Assembly (NCBI GenBank): GCA_964477735.1
Contig: CAYZFD010000056.1
Location: forward strand, 1-8,237
Length of the DNA stretch: 8,237 nt
DNA from: CAYZFD01 sp964477735
Lineage (GTDB): Bacteria; Bacteroidota; Bacteroidia; Flavobacteriales; Flavobacteriaceae
Direction of reading: 5' to 3'
Below the pieces are notes generated by a model that was not told the origin of the DNA, ran no database searches, and saw nothing but the letters and a program-made list of their open reading frames with translations. Below, one piece after another: positions 1 through 6,142 of the stretch; the stretch's first letter is position 1, and each line of letters starts with the position of its first letter. The translations under genes were made by a program, and so were the position numbers.

Positions 1-513
1 CTCTCCATTTGTTTTCACATGCCTCACACAGGATTTGGAATTTATACCCGCCTTTCGAATCCTTATTTTGACAGCATGGTGCAGCGTGTTCGAAAACGTT
101 GGGGAGCCGTAATGATTAACCGCCGAGATGTAGCAGAAGAAATTCGAAAACATCAAAATGAAGGAATTCTTGGTGTTTATGGACTGGCCAGTGATCAATC
201 TCCCCAAATTAAAAGTATTAATTATTGGAGGCCTTTTTTGGGTGTCACAGTCCCTGTTTTTACAGGAGCCGAAAGAATGGCCAAGCAATACGATTTGCCA
301 GTTGTTTATGGGCGCCTCAGTAAGACCAAACGAGGCTATTATGCGGTACACGTTGAACCTTTGATCGATCAGCCTAATCAAACTCAAGAACACGAAATTA
401 CTGATTTATTTGTCGAAAAAATCGAACAACAAATAAGGGAAAATCCAGCCCACTATTTATGGACACACAACCGATTTAAGCACAAAGACAAAGCGCCTAA
501 ATCAAATCCTTAA
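1..513 (+). CDS. LpxL/HtrB-family lysophospholipid/lipid A acyltransferase, 5'-truncated (C-terminal part)
   Basis: Seen: the frame is open from base 1 and ends at TAA 511-513, giving about 170 residues. The ATG at 19 is internal, since the reading continues upstream off the window. Visible family landmarks are a GLASDQSP segment, then a W-x-PFLG-x-TVPVFTGAERMA segment, then RGYYAVHVEPL, and near the C-terminus HYLWTHNRFKHK. These fit the later conserved blocks of the LpxL/HtrB (Lip_A_acyltrans) family. Known: members are inner-membrane-associated enzymes of about 290-300 residues that transfer an acyl chain from acyl-ACP to a lipid A precursor or related lipid, using an HxxxxD/E catalytic motif. 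That motif and the N-terminal membrane anchor lie upstream and cannot be checked, so activity is inferred. In Bacteroidota several paralogues occur and the exact acceptor cannot be told here. The gene converges on glmM and overlaps its last codons by 17 bp. Confidence 0.85.
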   Translation, partial: LSICFHMPHTGFGIYTRLSNPYFDSMVQRVRKRWGAVMINRRDVAEEIRKHQNEGILGVYGLASDQSPQIKSINYWRPFLGVTVPVFTGAERMAKQYDLPVVYGRLSKTKRGYYAVHVEPLIDQPNQTQEHEITDLFVEKIEQQIRENPAHYLWTHNRFKHKDKAPKSNP

Positions 514-1876
514 TCTGTTTTATAAAGTCTCTGGCAAGTGCGTCAGCTGCGGTCTGATTTGCTGCCTCTGTATAAATTCTGATGATGGGTTCTGTGTTCG
601 ATTTTCTTAAATGAACCCAAGAGTCTTCAAAATCAATTTTAACACCATCAACTGTGCTAATTCGCTCTTGGCTGTGAATTTCAGTAAGTTTTTCTAAAAC
701 AAGACCTGTATTGATTTCAGGAGCAAGATCAATTTTTTGCTTGGCCATCACATAATTAGAATAGCTGCCTTTGAGTTCTGATACGTTAATGTTTTGGTTT
801 GCTAAATGGCTTAAAAACAAGGCAATGCCCACAAGTGCATCGCGCCCGTAGTGCAGGGATGGGAGAATGACACCGCCGTTCCCTTCGCCCCCAATAACAG
901 CATTGAAAGCTTTCATTTTTTCTACTACATGCACCTCACCCACGGCACTGGCATGGTAATCTACACTGTTCTTCTGCGCTAAATCTGCAAGGGCTCTAGA
1001 AGAAGAAAGATTGGAAACCAAAGCTCCTTTTTGGTGTTGTAACACGTAATCGGCGCAAGCAACCAAGGTGTATTCTTCACCAAACAGCTCCCCTTTTTCA
1101 TCCATAAAAACCAACCTGTCAACATCAGGGTCAACGGCGATTCCTAAGTCGGCTTTATCTTTCAAGACCGCAGCAGACAAATCTGTTAAGTGTTCTTTTA
1201 AGGGCTCGGGGTTGTGTGGGAAGTCACCATTTGGGGTACAGTGAATTTTAGTGGTTTTTACGCCCAATTTTTCCAAAAGCATGGGCACAGCCACACCTCC
1301 AGAAGAATTTACGCCGTCAACAACGGCCGAAAATTGCGCTGCCTTGATGGCTTTAACATCAACCAAATCTAAGTTCAAAATAGCATCAATGTGCGCCTCA
1401 AGCGCATTATCAACAGTAATAATTTTACCAAGATGGTCAACTGTGGCAAAATCATAGGATTGATTAGTGATGTGCTGCATCAGGGCTTCGCCATCGGATT
1501 TGCTAATAAACTCGCCCTTAGCATTAAGCAGTTTTAGTGCGTTCCATTGTTTAGGGTTATGACTGGCTGTAAGAATGATACCGCCTTGTGCGTGTTGGCG
1601 CACGACTTCCATTTCCACAGTTGGTGTGGTTGAAAGCCCAACATCAATCACATCTATACCTAATCCCACTAAGGTTTGCTGTACAAGTTGCTGTACCATA
1701 GGACCTGAAATACGCGCATCGCGACCGATAACCACAGTATATGGTTTTTGATGATTAGATTTTAGCCACGACCCATAAGCCGCTGCAAAAGCGACCACAT
1801 CAACCGGAGTGAGGTTCGTGTTGACGGCACCGCCAATAGTGCCACGAATTCCGGAAACAGAGGCAATTAAAGTCAT
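497..1876 (-). CDS. glmM: Phosphoglucosamine mutase (alpha-D-phosphohexomutase family)
   Basis: The cytoplasmic enzyme converts glucosamine-6-phosphate to glucosamine-1-phosphate on the way to UDP-GlcNAc, the precursor of peptidoglycan and lipid A. Seen: 459 residues from the chosen start. The active-site phosphoserine loop TASHNP is at 103-108 (Ser105), the metal loop DPDVDR at 249-254, the sugar-binding loop GGEGNGG at 329-335 and the phosphate-binding loop RKSNTEP at 424-430, so all four family landmarks are present and in order. Start choice: the frame also offers an ATG at 1912, adding 12 residues (MLANAYICQNKN), but family members begin at MTLI..SGIRGT, and a TAnnTTTG-like box at 1890-1897 lies inside the longer version, so ATG 1874-1876 is preferred. 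The stop is TAG 497-499, overlapping the convergent acyltransferase. The gene is divergent from acpH. A related phosphomannomutase/phosphoglucomutase specificity cannot be excluded from motifs alone, but overall similarity to Bacteroidota GlmM as I remember it is strong. Confidence 0.92.
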   Translation of the reverse strand: MTLIASVSGIRGTIGGAVNTNLTPVDVVAFAAAYGSWLKSNHQKPYTVVIGRDARISGPMVQQLVQQTLVGLGIDVIDVGLSTTPTVEMEVVRQHAQGGIILTASHNPKQWNALKLLNAKGEFISKSDGEALMQHITNQSYDFATVDHLGKIITVDNALEAHIDAILNLDLVDVKAIKAAQFSAVVDGVNSSGGVAVPMLLEKLGVKTTKIHCTPNGDFPHNPEPLKEHLTDLSAAVLKDKADLGIAVDPDVDRLVFMDEKGELFGEEYTLVACADYVLQHQKGALVSNLSSSRALADLAQKNSVDYHASAVGEVHVVEKMKAFNAVIGGEGNGGVILPSLHYGRDALVGIALFLSHLANQNINVSELKGSYSNYVMAKQKIDLAPEINTGLVLEKLTEIHSQERISTVDGVKIDFEDSWVHLRKSNTEPIIRIYTEAANQTAADALARDFIKQIKDLI

Positions 1877-1883
1877 ATTTTTG
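1876..1883 (+). promoter_or_regulatory. Possible -7 promoter box for the acpH-led series
   Basis: TATTTTTG matches the Bacteroidota -7 consensus TAnnTTTG and ends 31 bp before the acpH ATG, a normal leader length. It overlaps the glmM start codon. I see no TTTG or TTG -33 element at the expected 19-21 bp upstream, and such an 8-mer can occur by chance in AT-rich DNA, so this is a candidate only. Confidence 0.35.
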
Positions 1884-1889
1884 TTTTGA

Positions 1890-1897
1890 CAAATATA
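1890..1897 (-). promoter_or_regulatory. Possible -7 promoter box for glmM
   Basis: Read on the minus strand this is TATATTTG, an exact match to TAnnTTTG, followed by the A-rich stretch tcaaaacaaaaat before the preferred glmM ATG. The leader would be short, roughly 6-8 nt, and no convincing -33 TTTG is seen upstream. It supports the start at 1876 over the one at 1912, because a promoter here would lie inside the longer reading. Confidence 0.35.
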
Positions 1898-1914
1898 AGC
1901 ATTAGCTAACATCG

Positions 1915-2505
1915 ATGAATTATCTTGCCCATTTAGCGCTTTCCTACCCTAATGAAGGTTTGGTTGTAGGCAATTTTATTGGTGACCATGTGCGAAACAA
2001 AGACCTGCCCAACTTCTCAGCATCTATTCAGCAAGGTGTTGAAATGCACCGCAGCATAGATGTTTTTACAGACAATCATCCAATCTCAAAAAAGCTTCGT
2101 GAACTCTTATTTAACAAGCATCGCCACGTGGCGCGTGTACTTTTAGATATATTTTATGATCATTTTTTGGCCATACACTTTTCATCATTTCACCAAAGAT
2201 CACTCCTAAGTTTTATAACACAAATTCATCTCATTTTAGAAAAGCACCAATGGCAATTACCCCTTTCGGCACAACATTATTTAAAGGGAATGGTGGCTCA
2301 AAACTGGCTCGAAAAATATGCTTCAACAACGGGCATAGAAACGATTTTGACAAAAATGGCAGCACGCAGTGGTTTGGATAATATTGCCACAGGGACAGCA
2401 AGCTTGGCACTTCATTACAAAACACTCAACGAAAGTTTTTTGAGTTTTTATCCAGATTTACTCTCCCATGCTAGCGCCTTTAAAAAGCTTCCTAACAACA
2501 ACTAA
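1915..2505 (+). CDS. acpH: Acyl carrier protein phosphodiesterase (AcpH family)
   Basis: The predicted cytoplasmic phosphodiesterase removes the 4'-phosphopantetheine arm from holo-ACP, giving apo-ACP. Seen: 196 residues, close to E. coli AcpH (193 as I recall). The start MNYLAHLALSYPNEGLVVGNFIGD parallels the E. coli opening MNFLAHLHLA. HRSIDVFTDNHP at 45-56 and LLDIFYDHFL at 76-85 carry the His and Asp residues expected of this HD-like metal phosphohydrolase fold. No signal peptide or membrane segment is seen. The ATG at 1915 is the only sensible start and lies two bases from an alternative glmM ATG at 1912 on the other strand. uvrA follows after 42 bp on the same strand, so readthrough into uvrA is possible. 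In Bacteroidota this family is common but the ACP substrate is assumed from homology, so the enzymatic role is inferred. Confidence 0.87.
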   Translation: MNYLAHLALSYPNEGLVVGNFIGDHVRNKDLPNFSASIQQGVEMHRSIDVFTDNHPISKKLRELLFNKHRHVARVLLDIFYDHFLAIHFSSFHQRSLLSFITQIHLILEKHQWQLPLSAQHYLKGMVAQNWLEKYASTTGIETILTKMAARSGLDNIATGTASLALHYKTLNESFLSFYPDLLSHASAFKKLPNNN

Positions 2506-2547
2506 GATTTACCAAAATTTCTAGTATATTCGAAGTTTGTCTTTTTT

Positions 2548-5370
2548 ATGGAAGAAAGTATTGTTGTTCAGGGTTCTAGGGTGCACAATCTCAAAGATAT
2601 TGATGTGGAGATTCCACGCAATGAGCTTGTTGTAATTACAGGACTTTCGGGAAGCGGAAAATCATCATTGGCCTTTGATACTATCTATGCCGAAGGGCAA
2701 CGTCGATACATAGAGACTTTTTCTGCCTATGCAAGGCAATTTTTAGGCAATCTTGAAAGACCTGATGTAGATAAAATTGACGGTTTGTCCCCAGTGATAG
2801 CTATTGAACAAAAAACAACCTCAAAAAGTCCTCGATCAACTGTAGGTACCGTTACGGAGATTTACGATTTTTTACGGCTTTTGTTTGCGCGTGCCGCCGA
2901 CGCCTATTCCTATCTCACCAACGAAAAAATGGTGCAATACACTGCCGATGAAATCGTTGCCCTAATTCAACAAGACTTTAACCAACAAAGAATTTGGTTG
3001 CTTTCACCAGTTGTTAGAGCTCGAAAAGGTCATTACCGAGAACTTTTTTCTAACATTGCCCGACAAGGCTTTAATAAAGTTCGAGTGGATGGAGAATTGG
3101 TAGAGTTAAAATCTGGTTACAAGCTTGATCGATATAAAAATCATGACATAGAAATTGTGATTGATCGTTTGGAAATCAATCAACAAACTAGCACAGAAAG
3201 TCGCTTAAAACAAAGTGTGGAAACAGCCCTGTATCACGGCGAATCTTCATTGATGGTGATGGAGCATGAAAGTGGTGCAATTCGATATTTTAGCCAGCAA
3301 CTGATGTGCCCCTCTACAGGTTTGGCCTACCCTCTTGCCGAACCGAATACTTTCTCGTTCAATTCCCCCAAGGGCATGTGTGAAACTTGTAGTGGATTGG
3401 GTGTTCAGCACAAAGTAAACCTTCAAAAAGTGATCCCTGACCACAGCCTGTCAATTTCACAAGGTGGATTAAGTCCCTTAAAAGAGCAGCCATCAAAATG
3501 GATGCAAAGTCAGTTAGAAGCCATTGCAAAGCGCTATGACTTTAAACTCAACGACCCCATTCAATCGATTCCAGAAGAGGCCATGCAAGTATTGCTTTAT
3601 GGAGGAAAAGAAAAATTCTCAAAAGCCTCCAAAACATTGGGAATACACATCGATTATAATATCGATTTTGATGGTTTAGTCCCCTTCCTACAGCACCAAC
3701 ATGATGAAAGCGAATCACGTGCACTCAAACGTTGGGCAGCTGCATTTATGGATGAATTGAGCTGCGAAGATTGTTTGGGCACAAGATTGAAGAAATCCTC
3801 TAATTATTTTTTAATTGATGGGCATTCGATATCACAACTCACCGCCATGGAAATTGCCGAACTTCAACGTTGGCTTAGAGATGTTGAAAAAAGATTGAGT
3901 AGTAGGCAACAAGCCATTGCCTCTGAAGTTCTAAAAGAAATTAGAAATAGAATTCAGTTTTTAATGGATGTGGGGTTGGGATATTTATCTTTAGACCGTC
4001 CTTCAAAATCATTGTCGGGTGGAGAAGCGCAAAGAATTCGACTGGCCACACAAATTGGATCGCAACTCGTGGGTGTATTGTATATTTTAGATGAGCCCAG
4101 TATTGGACTTCACCAACGAGACAATGAACGCCTTATGCGTTCGCTAGAAGCATTAAGGGATCTAGGAAATTCTGTTTTGGTAGTCGAACACGATAAAGAG
4201 ATGATGCTACGCGCCGATTACCTTATTGACATGGGCCCAAAAGCAGGTAAAAAAGGTGGCGAAATTGTAACCCAGGGCGCTCCAAAAGATCTGACTTCGC
4301 TAGACACTGTTACGGCGCAGTTTTTAAGCGGAAAACAACAGATTGAAGTTCCTCATAGTCGCCGATTAGGAAATGGTAAAAAACTGGTGTTAAAAGGTTG
4401 TGAAGGGAATAATTTAAAAAGTGTTGATGTTGAATTTCCATTAGGCCTAATGATTGGAGTTTCTGGAGTATCAGGAAGTGGAAAGTCCACCCTAATCAAT
4501 GAAACTCTCTACCCCATCCTAAATCATCATATTTATAGGGCTGTTCAAAAACCATTGCCCTATAAAAGTATAGAAGGCTTAGAAAATATCGATAAAGTCA
4601 TAGACATAAACCAAACGCCTATTGGACGAACACCACGAAGCAATCCGGCCACCTACACAGGTGTTTTCGGAGACATTCGTCAGTTGTTCTGTCAAACTAC
4701 CGAAGCTCAAATTAGAGGCTATAAGCCAGGTCGATTTAGCTTTAACGTAAAAGGAGGTCGCTGTGAAACTTGTGAAGGCGGTGGCTTGCGAACCATAGAA
4801 ATGAACTTTTTACCCGACGTTTATGTGCCATGCGAAACCTGTCAAGGAAAACGATTTAATAGGGAAACACTTGAAATTCGTTACAAAAACAAATCGATTT
4901 CCGACGTACTCAACATGACCATTGACGAAGCTTGCGATTTTTTTGAAGCCATCCCTAAGATCTATCAAAAAATCCGTACCATCAAAGAAGTGGGACTTGG
5001 GTATATCACACTTGGACAATCTTCAACCACCCTTTCAGGAGGTGAAGCACAACGCATAAAACTGGCTACTGAGCTTTCCAAAAAGGACACTGGCAATACG
5101 TTTTATTTACTTGACGAACCCACAACAGGATTGCATTTTGAGGATATTCGAGTGTTGCTTGATGTGCTCCAAAAATTGGTGGACAAAGGGAATACAGTCC
5201 TAATCATCGAACACAATTTAGATGTCATCAAAACAGTTGATTATTTAATAGATATGGGCCCTGAGGGTGGTCGGTTGGGCGGAAAAATAGTAGCCTCGGG
5301 AACACCAGAGATAGTGGCCCAAACAAAAGGAAGCCAAACTGCACCGTTTCTTAAAAATGAATTATCTTAA
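2548..5370 (+). CDS. uvrA: UvrABC excinuclease subunit A
   Basis: UvrA is the damage-sensing ATPase that loads UvrB on DNA lesions in nucleotide excision repair. Seen: 940 residues with both ABC halves complete. Walker A1 is TGLSGSGKSS (31-40), signature 1 is LSGGEAQRIRLA (489-500) and Walker B1 is LYILDEPSIGLH (511-522). Walker A2 is GVSGSGKST (640-648), signature 2 LSGGEAQRIKLA (829-840) and Walker B2 FYLLDEPTTGLH (852-863). The C-terminal zinc module is intact (Cys739, 742, 762, 765), as is the CEDC-x-GTRL motif (406-409). The first zinc module keeps Cys254, Cys278 and Cys281 but has Thr257 where E. coli has its second cysteine. The length equals that of classical UvrA with no C-terminal extension, and the VHNLKDIDVEIPRNELVV opening supports ATG 2548. 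The LOG-family gene follows after 14 bp, suggesting cotranscription. No SOS box is evident in the 42-bp upstream gap. Confidence 0.97.
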   Translation: MEESIVVQGSRVHNLKDIDVEIPRNELVVITGLSGSGKSSLAFDTIYAEGQRRYIETFSAYARQFLGNLERPDVDKIDGLSPVIAIEQKTTSKSPRSTVGTVTEIYDFLRLLFARAADAYSYLTNEKMVQYTADEIVALIQQDFNQQRIWLLSPVVRARKGHYRELFSNIARQGFNKVRVDGELVELKSGYKLDRYKNHDIEIVIDRLEINQQTSTESRLKQSVETALYHGESSLMVMEHESGAIRYFSQQLMCPSTGLAYPLAEPNTFSFNSPKGMCETCSGLGVQHKVNLQKVIPDHSLSISQGGLSPLKEQPSKWMQSQLEAIAKRYDFKLNDPIQSIPEEAMQVLLYGGKEKFSKASKTLGIHIDYNIDFDGLVPFLQHQHDESESRALKRWAAAFMDELSCEDCLGTRLKKSSNYFLIDGHSISQLTAMEIAELQRWLRDVEKRLSSRQQAIASEVLKEIRNRIQFLMDVGLGYLSLDRPSKSLSGGEAQRIRLATQIGSQLVGVLYILDEPSIGLHQRDNERLMRSLEALRDLGNSVLVVEHDKEMMLRADYLIDMGPKAGKKGGEIVTQGAPKDLTSLDTVTAQFLSGKQQIEVPHSRRLGNGKKLVLKGCEGNNLKSVDVEFPLGLMIGVSGVSGSGKSTLINETLYPILNHHIYRAVQKPLPYKSIEGLENIDKVIDINQTPIGRTPRSNPATYTGVFGDIRQLFCQTTEAQIRGYKPGRFSFNVKGGRCETCEGGGLRTIEMNFLPDVYVPCETCQGKRFNRETLEIRYKNKSISDVLNMTIDEACDFFEAIPKIYQKIRTIKEVGLGYITLGQSSTTLSGGEAQRIKLATELSKKDTGNTFYLLDEPTTGLHFEDIRVLLDVLQKLVDKGNTVLIIEHNLDVIKTVDYLIDMGPEGGRLGGKIVASGTPEIVAQTKGSQTAPFLKNELS

Positions 5371-5384
5371 CAAAAATTCTAAAA

Positions 5385-6068
5385 ATGCAACACAACAATA
5401 AAGGTTGGAATGAAATTAAAACCAACGACTCTTGGGCCTTGTTTAAAATCATGGGTGAATTTGTTCAGGGATTCGAAAAAATGAGCACTATTGGTCCTTG
5501 TGTATCAATTTTTGGATCGGCCAGAACAAAAGAAAGTCACCAAAACTATCAACGCACTGTTGAAATCGCCCAAAAGGTTGTTGGAGCAGGTTTTGGGGTG
5601 ATTACTGGTGGTGGGCCTGGAATTATGGAAGCAGCCAATAAAGGAGCTCATTTGGCAGGTGGAACTTCGGTTGGACTTAATATAGAACTGCCCTTCGAAC
5701 AAAACAACAACCCTTACATTGATCACGATAAAAGCATAGATTTTGACTACTTCTTTGTGCGTAAGGTAATGTTTGTAAAATATGCTCAAGCGTTTGTGGT
5801 TCTTCCAGGCGGATTTGGCACACTCGACGAATTGTTTGAGGCCATTACCCTCATTCAAACCAATAAAATTGAGACTTTTCCTATTATTTTGGTTGGAAAA
5901 ACTTTTTGGAATGGTTTGTTAGATTGGATTCAAAAAACTTTGCTCGAGGATTATCAAAACATAAGTCCCGACGATGTTTTGCTTTTTGAAGTAGTCGATA
6001 CTGCAGACGAAGTCATAGAGGTCCTTGAAAACTTTTACAAGAAAAACCAATTGACTCCAAACTTCTAA
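5385..6068 (+). CDS. LOG-family (TIGR00730) Rossmann-fold protein, probable nucleotide 5'-monophosphate phosphoribohydrolase
   Basis: Seen: 227 residues. An N-terminal segment of about 36 residues (KGWNEIKTNDSWALFKIMGE...) precedes the Rossmann core, which begins at PCVSIFGSAR (38-47). The nucleotide loop GGGPGIMEA is at 75-83, the FFVRK element places Arg126, and the signature PGGFGTLDE is at 141-149 with Glu149. Known: in LONELY GUY enzymes the arginine of this element and the glutamate of PGGxGTxxE are catalytic, cleaving cytokinin riboside 5'-monophosphate or other nucleoside monophosphates to base plus ribose 5-phosphate. Both residues are present, so an active cytoplasmic hydrolase is likely, though the natural substrate in this organism is unknown. 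These proteins are often misnamed lysine decarboxylase, and no PLP-binding features are seen. It starts 14 bp after uvrA and ends 11 bp before the next gene, the tightest packing in the window, so it is probably the middle gene of an operon. Confidence 0.9.
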   Translation: MQHNNKGWNEIKTNDSWALFKIMGEFVQGFEKMSTIGPCVSIFGSARTKESHQNYQRTVEIAQKVVGAGFGVITGGGPGIMEAANKGAHLAGGTSVGLNIELPFEQNNNPYIDHDKSIDFDYFFVRKVMFVKYAQAFVVLPGGFGTLDELFEAITLIQTNKIETFPIILVGKTFWNGLLDWIQKTLLEDYQNISPDDVLLFEVVDTADEVIEVLENFYKKNQLTPNF

Positions 6069-6079
6069 TTTATACCAAA

Positions 6080-6142
6080 TTGAGGCCCCTCATTTTTACA
6101 TTTTTTAGTTTTATTATCTCAAACTTTCTTTTTGGCCAAGAG
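6080..6142 (+). other. Signal-peptide coding region beginning at a TTG start
   Basis: The codons give RPLIFTFFSFIISNFLFGQE after the initiator: one positive residue, a hydrophobic core of about 16 residues and a small residue (Gly) before Gln-Glu, a typical Sec/SPI pattern in flavobacteria. The frame upstream is open only back to a TGA at 6026-6028 and contains no ATG, so TTG 6080-6082 is the best initiator. It lies 11 bp after the LOG-family stop. Confidence 0.65.

Noticed and set aside
1877..1912. Longer glmM version starting at the ATG at 1912, adding 12 residues
   Set aside because: The extra residues are not family-like, the conserved protein start is MTLI...SGIRGT, and a promoter-like box lies inside the extension.
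2525..2532. TATATTCG upstream of uvrA as a -7 promoter box
   Set aside because: It has one mismatch to TAnnTTTG and no visible -33 partner. The gap is only 42 bp and readthrough from acpH is equally plausible.
2506..2547. Rho-independent terminator between acpH and uvrA
   Set aside because: A T-run (2542-2547) is present but I could not find a stable stem before it.
5505..5858. A 117-codon open frame on the minus strand inside the LOG-family gene
   Set aside because: It lies wholly antisense to a well-conserved gene and its translation shows no recognisable domain. It is a shadow frame.
5385..6068. Lysine decarboxylase as the product name
   Set aside because: This is a common legacy mislabel of the LOG family. 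The PGGxGTxxE signature marks a phosphoribohydrolase and no PLP-enzyme features are present.
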